The translations under genes and the position numbers were made by a program. Below are positions 12,391 through 22,669 of a stretch of 64,000 bases of DNA, one piece after another. This DNA comes from Telopea speciosissima (taxonomy: Eukaryota > Streptophyta > Magnoliopsida > Proteales > Proteaceae). Within the stretch, counting starts at the first letter, position 1, and each line of letters starts with the position of its first letter. The notes beneath the pieces were generated by a model, which was not told the DNA's origin, ran no database searches, and was given only the letters and a program-made list of their open reading frames with translations. The stretch is from positions 48,267,010-48,331,009 of the forward strand of contig NC_057925.1 in NCBI RefSeq assembly GCF_018873765.1, in the 5' to 3' direction.

Positions 12391-12639
12391 GAAGATACAA
12401 ATTAAAAAAAAATTAAAAATTTACTTGGAGAGTTGGAGTCCTGGAGATTGCCGGAGAACTGGAGAAGTTCGAACTTCGAACTTGTTCGAAGGCTGCCGAG
12501 ACTCGAGAGTTGCAGGAAGCGAGGAAGTTACCGTTGCCGGAGTCACGATCCCTCTCCTCTCGATTTTCCTTTTGCGATTTCTATTTCCCCCATTAGGGTA
12601 TAACCGTATAAGTTATTATGTTTATTTAAGTTTTATGAT

Positions 12640-12689
12640 AATGTGTATTGCAGGTGTAACTTGAAAAAGTTACACCTCCAATACACATT
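12640..12689. other. 23-bp inverted repeat with a GAAA loop near the hAT right end
   Basis: The left arm 12640-12662 (AATGTGTATTGCAGGTGTAA plus CTT) pairs with 12667-12689 with a single mismatch, around a four-base GAAA loop. It lies about 220 bp inside the right hAT terminus. A transcript from either strand would fold into a very stable hairpin. Function unknown. Confidence 0.85.
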
Positions 12690-12906
12690 AACGAAAAAGC
12701 ATCTAAGTTATTAAATCGTTTTTAAAATATATATATATATAAACCTGACTTTTATACATTAAATGTTCAAATATCGGTCGACATACCCATATATCGGCGA
12801 CGCCATGGAAGCCATATCGCTCGATATTTATACATATACCATGGCGGATCTCGATATGCCCTTTCCCCCAGCGCCAGGACGCCATGGCGACGCCATGACA
12901 ACTATG

Positions 12907-12914
12907 ATGCCAGG
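12907..12914. repeat. Right 8-bp target duplication of the hAT element
   Basis: ATGCCAGG, identical to 5959-5966; Copia integrase-end sequence resumes directly after it. Confidence 0.93.
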
Positions 12915-15102
12915 GATACAAAGTCCCCGAGTAAACTTGAACCACGTAGTCTCCGCTGCATTTTCTTAGGTTACTCTGCTACACAAAAAGGGTACAAATG
13001 CTATTACCCTCCATCCCGCCGGACTTTGGTCAGCATGGATGTCGTGTTTCATGAAAATGTTTCATATTATGTGTCCCCACCTCTTCAGGGGGAGAGTGCT
13101 AGTGAAGATGTGCTGACCATAGACTCTCCACCTCCACTCCAGTCTGTTTACAATGAGTCTGAACCAGTTCGGCCTGCTCCTAGTACTTCCCCTGAGTCAG
13201 GGGGAGAGATCCCTATACAGGGGGAGACCATCTCTATTCAGGGGGAGCAAACTAACCCAGTCCAGACTCCTGTCCAGAGGACTATTAGTGAATTTCAGAG
13301 GAGGATTGATGACAGTACTGTGAAGACCTATCGAAGGAAACATAAGCAGGTTCAATCAACTGTTGCTCCAGTACCCATCCAATTGCCGAATCCGGATCCA
13401 GAACCTGCCTCACCACCTGGTAATGTTCTTTCTACTGAATTACCTATTGCTCTTCGCAAAGGTGTCAGGACTTGCACTCAGCATCCCATATCTCATGTTG
13501 TTTCTTATGACTCTCTTTCCCCATCCTTTCGTGCTTTTGTTTCCTCTCTTTCTTCTGTTTGTATTCCTAACAATTGGCAGGAAGCTCTATCAGATGGAAA
13601 GTGGAAGGCAGCTATGATGGAAGAAATGGAGGCCTTAAAGAAAAATAACACATGGGAGCTTGTGGTTCTTCCACCTGGGAAGAAAACCGTTTGATGTAAA
13701 TGGGTGTTTGTGGTAAAACAGAAGGTGGATGGCACTGTGGATAGGTATAAGGCACTACTCGTGGCCAAGGGATTCAGTCAGACATACGGCATTGATTACT
13801 AGGAAACCTTTGCACCTGTTGCAAAGTTAAATACTGTTCGTGTGTTATTATCTTGTGCAGTCAACCTTGGATGGGATTTGCAGCAGCTAGATGTAAAAAA
13901 TGCCTTCCTAAATGGAGCACTGGATGAGGAGGTGTATATGGACATTCCACCAGGGTTCTCTTGTGACAGAAACCAAGGAAAAGTGTGTAGGTTGAAGTGT
14001 GCACTATATGGGCTGAAGCAGTCACCACGAGCATGGTTTGGCCGGTTCCACAAGGCCATGATTTTTGTGGGCTATAAGCAAAGTAATGTTGATCACACAC
14101 TCTTTATAAAGAGGGTTGGTGAAAAACTCACTGTTCGTATAGTCTACGTTGATGACATAGTGGTTACTGGCAATGATGGTGATGAGATCAAACGGTTGAA
14201 GACCTTCATTGGACAAGAATTTGAGATTAAAGATCTAGGGAAACTACGATACTTTCTTGGGATTGAAGTGGCCAGATCTTCTAAAGGCATTTTTCTCTCC
14301 CAAAGGAAGTATGTCCTAGACTTATTGACTGAAACCGGGTTGTTAGGCTGCCATCCTTCAAATACTCCTATGGATCCTACTGTTCAGCTCAAGGAAAAGG
14401 AGGGTGAGCCTGTTGATAAAGGCCGGTACCAAAGACTTGTAGGGAAGCTGATTTATCTCTCACACACTCATCCTGACATTGCTGTCGCCGTGAGTACTGT
14501 GAGTCAGTTTATGCATGATCCCTACTCTTCTCATATGTAGGTTGTTCTTCGTATCTTGCACTATTTGAAGTCAGCTCCTGGAAAAGGAATTCTTCTGTCT
14601 ACAGATGGTCACCTACGGATAGAAGCATACACTGATGCTGATTGGGCTGGTTCTGCGGATCGCAAATCTATTTCTGGGTATTGCTCCTTTGTAGGTGGAA
14701 ATCTTGTCACATGGCGTAGCAAGAAACAAAATGTAGTTGCTCGTTCTAGTGCCGAAGCTGAGTTTCGGGCTATGGCACAAGGTATTTGTGAGTTACTCTG
14801 GCTTAAAGGTTTGCTACAAGATCTTGGTGTTCCTATTCGTCTTCCTATGATGTTGTACTGCGACAACAAAGCTGCAATCAGCATAGCACACAACCCAGTA
14901 CAGCATGATCGTACCAAACATGTTGAAGTGGATAGGCATTTCATCAAGGAGAAGTTAGAAGATGGGCTGATTTGTATTCCCTTTGTGACATCTGCTGATC
15001 AACTTGCTGATATCTTCACCAAGGGATTGTCTGGGAAATTGCTTCATCCCAATCTAGTCAAGTTGGGCATGATCGATATCTTTGCTCCAACTTGAGGGGG
15101 AG
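12915..15102 (+). mobile_element. Copia integrase C-end, reverse transcriptase and RNase H (fossil)
   Basis: Starts with the conserved integrase C-terminal stretch (CIFLGYSATQKGYKCYYPP near 12960). Then follow the RT entry region (WQEALSDGKWKAAMMEEMEA near 13575), the RT core (LDVKNAFLNGALDEEVYMDI near 13890, ALYGLKQSPRAWFGRF near 14005, and the YVDD catalytic box near 14147), LSQRKYVLDLLTETGL near 14298, and RNase H (EAYTDADWAGSADRKSISGY near 14620, SSAEAEFRAMAQGICELLWL, DRTKHVEVDRHFIKEKLEDG near 14910, LADIFTKGL near 15005). A purine tract (about 15093-15102) abuts the 3' LTR. The region is broken. Treated as a fossil. Confidence 0.92.
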
Positions 15103-15417
15103 TGTTGAGATAGGCTAAATTACCCGATAGGGGTAATTTAGTCCTTTGGTTTTATTGTTTTTATCTTTTATTTTTATTTCCTTTTCTGTAATTTTTCCCC
15201 TTGACCGATCTCTATTTGGGATTCCTAGTTGTAATGGGAATTCCTAATAGGAATAGGCAAGGGGGGCATTCCTATTTTGAGTCATTCCTACTTTGATTAG
15301 GAATAAGTTGTATTCCTACTTTGAGTAGGAATAAGTTGTAATTCTGGATTATTATAAATAAAGGGGTTGAGTGATCAATTAAGACACTCAAGCATTCAGT
15401 TCTAAGGGCTGCTAACA
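15103..15417 (+). repeat. 3' LTR of the Copia element
   Basis: Same 315-bp length and ends as the 5' LTR; about six substitutions separate the two. Confidence 0.95.
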
Positions 15418-15743
15418 ACATCACCAGAATAGTCCTTGCCCCCTTCACACACACATACATTCTCTCCCTCCCCCTCCCTCTTCGTTATAAGCATAAAATT
15501 AGAATTTTAGAAAACCTTAAACAAAAAGGGGGATGATAGAAAGATCCCTACTTGTTCCTACTGCTCAATTAGTACATAATCTAGGCTCCATGTGCACCCT
15601 AATTTTGTCCCAACTTCTAGTGTCTTTATTAAGTTCAATGTCTCTTTACATGTACTAGCTTAGGCTCCTTGTTTCTACTGATTGGTATCTTATTGGTTCT
15701 CTAGGCACTTCAATTGAGAAAGGACAACAACTCAAGCAGAATT
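15418..15743. other. Stretch with no recognised feature
   Basis: Right flank of the Copia element. It contains a pyrimidine-rich run near 15460-15485 and no coding signal. Confidence 0.5.
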
Positions 15744-15758
15744 TGAAATCTCTCCCCT

Positions 15759-15862
15759 AAAAGGGGCATCCCAGTGCACGAGGCTCCCGCTACTACAGGA
15801 TCTGGGGAAGGGGAGATGTACGCAGCCTTAACCCCGCTTCACAGAGAGGCTGTTTCCTTTAA
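15759..15862 (-). mobile_element. Au SINE, 5'-truncated
   Basis: Reverse-strand match to the Au SINE body ('cccagtgcacgaggctcccgc', 'gatctggggaagg', 'acgcagcctta', 'agagaggctgtttcc'). It is flanked by a perfect 15-bp target duplication, TGAAATCTCTCCCCT, at 15744-15758 and 15863-15877. The tRNA-related 5' part with the A and B boxes is missing, as expected for incomplete reverse transcription. Confidence 0.9.
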
Positions 15863-15877
15863 TGAAATCTCTCCCCT

Positions 15878-17172
15878 ATCTCAAAATTTTAATTAATTTA
15901 TTCCAGTATTAATACAATTGTTGAAATTAATTGAGGTAGAATTAAACCATTTGCAAATTCCATCCAATCAACCACATTGATGAGGAAAGTAAGAACTTTT
16001 TGCATCGAATACACTAAAGTCACTTTGTACTCTGCATTTTTTTGTCTGCAGACCTGCAACAAACACACAAATTTGCAGCAGCTTGTACAAAACCAAATCA
16101 CTAGCTAAGTAACTATATGGCTTGTTTGGGAACAGCAACCCATAAGGAAGCCAAGTTTCTACTGCTGATTAAGCAGTAGAAGACACTGAGCAATCCCTTG
16201 ACAGAGTTATAATAGGTGCAAGAAACCCAGTGGTTGAGACACCATCAAGTGAGCAAAGGTTAAAAATATGCGAACCAGCAACTAAAACATGAGCCAACTC
16301 ATTAAGGGCTTCAAGGAAACGCATGTTCTTACTTTCTTAAAGCATAAGCATCCCTATAACCATATTCTTACTAAGAATTACATTAATCAACATCCAAGAA
16401 GATAAGATGAAATATCTAATACAATCATTTCTATGATTTTCCAATCAAACTATGTATTTCAAACGTATATCGATATCATGAGAAAGTAGCCCAAACTGTA
16501 GATGAACTCGAACAATAGCATCAACCTTTTCTCTAGCAGTAGGTCCAATGCCTATTCTTTCTTACTGATTCTAACCCTACATGCTTATTAAATACCCTCA
16601 TAGATTGAGCAAATATGATGGATTGAAGAAGTGTTTTGTCAAATCCTTCATATAAATTGCCATTGGATGTTCTAATAAATGATTGAAAACTCACGTATAA
16701 CTGAATACATAGTCCTAGGTAGAGTGAAGTGGGGAAAAGAGCTGTCTTGCTGAGCAGAAATATATAATAAGGTCCAGACGGTCATTATGATGATCTACAT
16801 TGCTGAGGTTTTGAGCAGGTTTCCAGGAATGGTTCTACATCACTATTAAAAATTAATAAAATAAAAAGGCTTGTAAGATCAGTATTATGAAAATATTCTG
16901 TTTTCACCATATCATAGGTTTGGGGTTGAAATAGTACAGGTAAAGGGGTGATCTGGAGAAAACATGGTCCAGTGTTGGACCTCTAAAGAAGGTGTCATGC
17001 GAAAGATTTCCAGCGGATAAGGATTCTTTGTTAAAGGTCCAGTATGTGAAACCTCTGATATACATATTCATTCTGTCTCCTATACGTCTAATAGAAGATA
17101 GAGAGAGTGAATGCAAAGAAAAAGAAAAGCACAGGAACAGTATTAACTTACTGTGAATATTCTACAAAAATG
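15878..17172. other. Intergenic stretch with no recognised gene
   Basis: A+T-rich unique-looking DNA. I see no conserved protein motif, RNA gene or clear terminal repeats. Confidence 0.45.
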
Positions 17173-17182
17173 AAAAAATTAT

Positions 17183-18758
17183 GGGAAAATTACCAGATTA
17201 GCTAACATTGGGTTTTAATTTACAAAACTAACCATCCAGTGTTTATGTTAACGGAACTAGCCTAATCGAATTTCACTATTACAAAAATAACCAAAATAGT
17301 ACCCCACCCTCATCACCACATATTTTTTTGACATTTTTGTCCCTTTCCTCTTCCTTCCTCGATCACCCCATGACCGCCCAACGCTGCAATTCTTCTCATC
17401 CCAAACCCCACCTACTGGAGGCTCTGGCCAGTCGCACCGATGAGATACCTCACCTCTGGCTCCTATTGCCCTCCTTCAACCCATCCTAGCCTGCATCCCA
17501 TCGCCTGCAATGGATTGAAAACCACACCGATGCCCTTTTGGAACAGAATATAGCGGATTCGATCAAGGAAATGGTGGAATCTAAGGACTTCCTACAGATT
17601 GTTCGTTGATGGTAGAAGACCGGCGGTGAAACAAATTTAGAATAACGCGGAATTAAGCGTTTGGATAAGCAACAAGAGTAGCGCGATGCTGAGGCAGAGG
17701 AGGGGAGAAACGGACACGAGGGTTCAAGGCGGAGGCTGCGACACTGAGCCCACTTTTGATGATTCTAACAAGATAATGTATAAATTCTGAGTTTTTGTTT
17801 GTTTTATTGTTCTTACACTTGAAATGTTGGACTGTGTTGCTCATTATCAAAGTTTCCTTCGGTTTGCAGACTTGGATTGAATGTTTGTCTTACCCCCCCC
17901 CAAAAAAAAAAGGATTGAACAGTTGAAATCGACAATTTAAAGAAATGAATTTCCAAACATTCAAGCATTTAGATTGAATATTAGAAGCATTCAAACTTCA
18001 GGTAAATCCTCCTGCCACTTCGTCTTCTTCGTTCTTCTTCTTCCTCTGCATTTCTGCTCTTTCCCTTGGCCCCTTCTTGTTCATTTTTCTTCTTCGTCTG
18101 CATTTCTGCTCTGCCCTCCCCTAGCCCCTTGTTCGTTTTTCTTCTCCCTCTGCATTTCTGCTTCTTCCCTCATCGACACTTCTTCTCTATTTTCCCTTTT
18201 TTAATAAAGCAAATACTGGGCTGTCGGGGCCAAAACACCATGCATTGTTCCTTGGCTCCTTTCTCCTCCTAATTCTTCTCCCCGTCCTTTGGTTTTGTTG
18301 ATTTCCCCCCCTTGATCTTGGTTCTCTTCCTCTTTATTCCTTATAGTAATTCAATGTCTCAAAGAAAGGCACGAATTTGTCTTCTATCTCAAATTTGAAA
18401 TTGGTGTCGTCGACTACTGCAAAAGAGAATCCCTTTGTTCCATGCCTTGAAATAGAAATCAGGAGGAAAAACTGTCTTTGGTTGCACACAAAGATCAGAT
18501 GGCGTTCTTGTATGCGATCGAGAGGAGACCCATTTAAGCTCATCTTCCATGGTAGATGATCTCACCCTTGGCTTTGGGGTGGACATGTTGAACAGAGAAG
18601 GTAAGGTTCAGGGGTAAAACTGTCTTCAGTTAAGAGAGGATACTATTTTGGATAGTTTTGTAAACTCAAACTTAATAGACTGTATTTTTGTTAACTGAAA
18701 CAATGGGTGGCTAATTTTGTAAGAGCAAACTTGATTTAGCCTAATCCTGTAATTTTCC
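17183..18758. mobile_element. MULE-like non-autonomous element (Pack-MULE candidate)
   Basis: The ends form long imperfect inverted repeats of about 80 bp. The left starts GGGAAAATTACCAGATTAGC; the right, read on the other strand, starts GGAAAATTACAGGATTAGGC; both then share 'TTACAAAA(C/T)TA(A/G)CCA(T/C)CCA' and 'GTTAAC' blocks. A 10-bp target duplication, AAAAAATTAT, lies at 17173-17182 and 18759-18768. Long inverted repeats plus 9-10 bp duplications are typical of Mutator-like elements. No transposase is present. The interior has higher GC patches with short coding-looking stretches, such as QWIENHTDALLEQNIADSIK near 17508-17570, and spliceless minus-strand frames near 18400-18580, which may be captured gene pieces (inference). 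Confidence 0.75.
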
Positions 18759-18839
18759 AAAAAATTATCATTGAACTTCTTCATAGGAAAAGTGGCTATG
18801 ACAGCAGGCTCCAGTCCGTGAAGCCCACGTTCCAATAGG

Positions 18840-19362
18840 CTAAGATCAGATGGAGGTTTTTTGTTAAAGCAACAGATATCTAGCAGAAGAACTAAAATGA
18901 GCGACTAACAACTATGCTCAGAGCCAGATCCTTGGTCGAGGAGGCTACATTAAGATATACAAAGGAATTCTACCTAATCATAGAACCATTGCCATTAAGA
19001 AATCAAAAATAGTTGATGAAAGTTATATTGAGCAATTCGCAAATGAGGTGGTTATTCTCTCTGAAATTAACCATAGATGTGTCGTAAAGCTACTGGGTTG
19101 TTGCTTAGAGATTGAGTTTCCTATATTAGTGTACAAATTTGTTAGGAACAAAACCTTATTCTACTATATCCATGGTGAGGTATGCAATTCCCCAATTTCA
19201 TGGGATAATCGTCTAAGGATAGCAGTAAAACCATCAGAGGAGATTGCTTATTTGCATTTACAACTTCACCACCTATTATTCACAGGATATTAAGTCCGCA
19301 AACATACTCTTGGACAATAATTATACAATAAAGGTGTCAGATTTTGGGATTTTCCCCAAAAG
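18840..19362 (+). pseudogene. WAK-type receptor kinase fragment, pseudogene
   Basis: The sequence reads through the juxtamembrane and N-lobe of a wall-associated-kinase-like Ser/Thr kinase: GGLLLKQQ near 18855, [18 protein letters not shown] (glycine-rich loop with the variant GGYIKIY), [12 protein letters not shown] with the ATP-binding Lys, and [14 protein letters not shown] ... [10 protein letters not shown]. It continues into the C-lobe start ([11 protein letters not shown]). Near 19275 the catalytic-loop region is out of frame, but SANILLDNNYTIKVSDFG is still legible. An in-frame stop near 18904 interrupts the juxtamembrane part. The HRD motif region is damaged, and nothing recognisable follows the DFG motif. 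There is no extracellular domain or transmembrane segment upstream. This is a decayed fragment, not a working kinase. Confidence 0.88.
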
Positions 19363-19482
19363 CAGTAAGAAGAATAGGGGAACCCAAGACTATAATATTA
19401 GATGAATGATTGTTAGAAAGAACACACATCAAATGGTCAATAGACTCAATACAAAGACTTGAATAGAATGCTGAACAACAGT

Positions 19483-19965
19483 GATGCATTAGAATCTCTT
19501 GAAGTGGACTGGTAGGGTAAGTAGATTGTTCAATGCACAATATGCCAAAAGAAAGTTTACCTGCAAAAGCAATCTGGAAAGCAATACCCTACATAGCAGA
19601 TTGTCCCCCTCGACGAAGCAATCCTTGGAGCCTCTTTTGTTTTCTCTGAGCTATTCTTCTCAAAGAGCTGTTGGAAACCCACGGAGCGAGAGAGAGGATA
19701 ACAGAGATGCATTACAATCTCTTGAAGTAGCCAGGTAAGGGTAAACTTCACAAAAAAACAAATAATGAAAGAGAATGGCAGCAGATTGCTCAGTGCGCAG
19801 TACGCCCAAAAAAAATTACCTGCAAAAGCAATACCCTAAGTAGCCGATTATCCTCGACGAAGCAATTCCGGGAGCCTCTTTTGTTTTCTCTGAGCTATTC
19901 TCCTCAAAGAGCTGTTGAAAACCCACAAAGAGAGAGAGAGAGAACAGAGACACTGAGAGCAAAAG
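19483..19965. repeat. Diverged two-copy tandem duplication
   Basis: 'gatgcatta(g/c)aatctcttgaagt' occurs at 19483 and 19706. 'agattg(t/c)tca(a/g)tgc(a/g)ca(a/g)ta(t/c)gcc' followed by 'ttacctgcaaaagca' and 'gagcctcttttgttttctctgag' occurs near 19523 and 19784. The unit is about 220-260 bp with indels. Function unknown. Confidence 0.8.
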
Positions 19966-20133
19966 AGAGACCAGATGTAGATTGAGGACGAGGGCGAGAG
20001 AGCGATGAGAGGAGTTCCTAGGGCACTAGGGCGAGAGTGATAGAGAAAGACAGATGAAAAAAAAAAGCGGGAAAAATCAGAAGATCTTGTGACGCGGCAC
20101 CAGAGCTCGACATGTGGGTGATTTGGGTTCTCA

Positions 20134-20354
20134 GGTGCGCTACAGATCTTGTGGCGCGGCACCAGGGCTCGCCATGTGGACGAACTCCCATTTGGATGGT
20201 GCGGACCATCGAACTGAAAATTCTGAGTGTGGTGCACATATGATGGACAAGAAGATATCTTAATTTTCTGGATTTTCAGCTCGATCCACGTCGTCCAAAT
20301 GGAAGCTTATCCACATGGTGAGCTCTGGCCGCACCACAAGATCTATAGCGCACC
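20134..20354. repeat. Foldback MITE-like element
   Basis: Arms of about 95 bp (20134-20230 and 20256-20354) are inverted copies. Both contain GGTGCGCTA(C/T)AGATCTTG, GCCATGTGGA / TCCACATGG and the 'CATTTGGA' block, and run inward to 'GAAAAT(T/C)C'. The loop is about 25 bp. A further partial arm copy ('agatcttgtgacgcggcacc') lies just left at about 20081. No target duplication was identified with confidence. Confidence 0.7.
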
Positions 20355-20689
20355 CCCACGCTATAGAGGAGCCGATCTCATTAGGTTTGTTTCGTGAGAA
20401 ATGAAAAATAAATATGGGAAAACAAAAAGAAAAAAAGGGGAAATTGATTACACGCGGATGAAAAACATTTATGATGGATTGAATAACTATTAACGATTTT
20501 ATTTTTTTGTAAAAAATAGATTTAGTGAGAACAAAAAATAGGCAAAATTGGGGCATCTGAATTACATAATTCAACAAGTCAATGAATGGATGTAGGCTCA
20601 GTTGTTTTGCACGCAAAAGACAGCACCTTTCAGGCTAAGGAGTCAGTTGTATTGTTTAGCTCCCGAGAAAAGTGGAGAAAATGACATTC
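20355..20689. other. Stretch with no recognised feature
   Basis: A-rich DNA; no protein motif or terminal repeat recognised. Confidence 0.45.
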
Positions 20690-21960
20690 CTCAAATAGAG
20701 AAGCCAACCATATGATGTCCAAAATGACAAGTGTAGGTACCGTGACCTCCCGGGATGCTGGGTTATCTGCCTTGTGGGCGGGATCCCTAGAGTAGTTGCT
20801 TATCGAGGTCCCTTGGTGACGGGGGTTTTGGATCATGCTACATATATCAAAATAAATTGAGTTGCCACCTAGGATTCGAGCTTAGGTTTCAATAGATGTA
20901 GCTCCATTCAGGGTGAATGGAAAGGACTACGTGATTCCATATGATTTGGACTCTGGACAGAGAGTCTAGGTAAGAGGTCTAATTACGATGATGGGAATGT
21001 ATTAATACCCCACCTTGTCCTGTTAAACCGATTTTTCTACTAGATGTTTGGTTTCGAACATTCTCCAATAATGATGTATCATATGTCCACATTCAAGGCT
21101 ATCCAATGATGAATCAAATATGTAAAATGAAATTAAGCATGTTATTTCTAAAAAAAAAAAAAAAAAGTTACTATTTACACTAAACAGAAAATTACTTAAT
21201 GATCTACATTTTGTCAAAAATGAAAGCAAAAGATGTAATAAAATATACTTTGCACATGAAAATACAAAAAAACACAAGATATAGGTTAATTATCTCAGGG
21301 CTCAGGTGGAGACAAATGATTGGCTCACCTTCCTCTAATCAGACAAAAGAAGGACAATGTAAAATGGATTTTTCTACTCGGATTTTAAGAAAAGTAGCGG
21401 TTGCAATAGACCAGAATTTGCTACTCGGACTTTGGCTAGAGTAACAGATGAAAATGAACTCTTGCTACTCGGACTTTGGGTAGAGTAACAGCTGGGAATA
21501 ATATTATACATAGTCAAGAATAGTAAAAAGTGGGATTTTGGGTGACTCGGGTCACAGACAGGGTAACAGGAATATAAGTTTCGAATGGGAGTGGACAAGG
21601 CTTCAAAGGGAGTTCAAAAGAGGGCTTATGGGCATGCAAAAAGGGGAGAAAAGAGGGGTTGGATGCACTTCCCGATGTTGGGGAGCTCCTCCTTCAAAAC
21701 GGGGGGGGGGGGGGGGACCCCTATTTATAGGGGTCATTAAAGTTGCGCAACGCTGTGTAGGCGTGCGCAATCACGACACGAGGCCGGGATTTTGGTTTGG
21801 TTGCAGTGCCGTGGTCACACTTTCGCAGTCTTAGGGGGACTTTTCTTTAGTTTTGTGAAGGTTCTGGCTTTCCTCAGGGTTGGTCCACTTCCAAGTGAGG
21901 TGCCGATGATCGCTCATGTCCTGATGTCGTCATTGTCGGGGGTGACAAAATTCAGGGTCT
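20690..21960. repeat. Probable LTR/untranslated fragment of a large LTR element
   Basis: The stretch 'ttgagttgccacctaggattcgag' near 20858 and 'gaggtctaattacgatgatggga' near 20971 recall untranslated parts of large plant LTR elements (recall only, Ogre/Tat-like guess). It also holds the short repeat 'tgctactcggactttgg' (21418, 21463), a 16-G run (21701-21716), and a perfect palindrome around a TATA-like core, GACCCCTATTTATAGGGGTC (21715-21734). Boundaries are not defined. No coding sequence. Confidence 0.35.
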
Positions 21961-21989
21961 GCGATTGGGGATGATGAAGATGGTGGAGA

Positions 21990-22660
21990 TCATGATTGGG
22001 ATGTCAACAGTGAGATGAAATATTTGCAATCTGATTCGACTTGAATATTATCCAAGCACTCAGCTATGGCATGAAGGAGGGCGGAGTGTACAACAACGGC
22101 TTCTCCCACGAGAGGAGATTGTAACTTGGAAGGTTCTGAGGCTGCCAGCTTGGGGTTACCTAGATGGTCTATGATTATAAAGCCAATACCACCGATAGAA
22201 TTTTCCTGATTTTGAGTGGCATCACTGTTGTTCTTAAAAATGCCAAGAGGAGGGGGCTTTCAAGATGTTTTTGCCTGAGAATTCAGAGGTAGAGGAGTAG
22301 CTGGAACTATTGAACTCTTATTGTTGGCATTTTGAAACTCTTCATAAGCTTTTACCGCTGTTGGGATAATTTCCATAGGAGACCAATGTCGATGTTTGCA
22401 ATGGACATCATTCCTTGCAATCCTAAGCTGCTAGCAACTAAACGAGCATAAGTAGGAGATCTCTCGGTACCTTTTCTTTTCCCATGTTTGGAAAGAAGCA
22501 AGGTTGTTAAGCCAAAGATGAAACTTTGGATCATCGGTTTGAGGAACCATAAAAGCCAAGGGTCGTCTGAACCAAACTGCTTTAGAGAAAGGGCAACCTA
22601 GCAGGATGTGGTCGGTTGATTCATTGGCAAAGCCACAATGAGGGTAGGAGGGACCCATTG
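21990..22660 (-). pseudogene. L1-type LINE 3' fragment (zf-RVT and RNase H)
   Basis: Minus-strand reading near 22658-22440 gives the zinc-binding RT-associated domain: PHCGFANESTDHILLGCPFS then KAVWF, with the C-x2-C ... H-x4-C spacing. Further left comes an RNase H-like domain (PPPLGIFKNNSDA, IGGIGFIIIDHLGNP, GEAVVVHSALLHAIAECL, IQVESDCKYF). These domains occur together at the 3' end of plant L1 LINEs. The reading frame is interrupted near 22440 and nothing of the RT itself is present, so it is a decayed 5'-truncated insertion. Confidence 0.75.
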
Positions 22661-22669
22661 GGATTTGTC

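Larger units (their letters stand above)
5967..12906 (-). mobile_element. hAT-superfamily DNA transposon nested in Copia
   Basis: The terminal inverted repeats are CATAGTTGTCACGGCGTC (left) and its mirror with one mismatch at the right end (GACGCCATGACAACTATG). They are flanked by the perfect 8-bp duplication ATGCCAGG. The interior encodes a minus-strand hAT transposase (BED finger, DUF659, C-terminal dimerisation domain). Length is 6940 bp, of which 1715 bp is a later LTR insertion plus its duplication, leaving about 5.2 kb for the hAT itself. Both subterminal regions are rich in GCCATGGCG- and CGATAT-type motifs, probable transposase-binding sites (inference). The transposase is broken, so the copy is non-functional as it stands. 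Being inside the Copia element, it inserted after the Copia did. Confidence 0.95.
2877..15417 (+). mobile_element. Copia LTR retrotransposon (fossil) containing a nested hAT element
   Basis: Both LTRs are 315 bp with TG...CA ends. A primer site (TGGTATCAGAGC) follows the 5' LTR at 3192-3203, and a purine tract (about 15093-15102) precedes the 3' LTR. The order of parts is gag with zinc knuckle, protease, integrase, reverse transcriptase, RNase H, which is the Copia order. The LTRs differ at about 6 of 315 positions (about 2%). With usual plant substitution rates this implies roughly 0.5-1.5 million years (inference). The element is broken: the hAT insertion splits the integrase/RT region and there are several further breaks, of the order of half a dozen. 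Without the nested DNA it would be about 5.6 kb. The flanks GAGAT and ACATC do not form a target duplication. Confidence 0.93.

Noticed and set aside
18066-18272. Phe/Ser/Leu-rich plus-strand frames resembling membrane proteins
   Set aside because: C/T-rich repetitive DNA ('ttcgttcttcttc', 'tgcatttctgct' repeated) inside the MULE-like element; no conserved motif.
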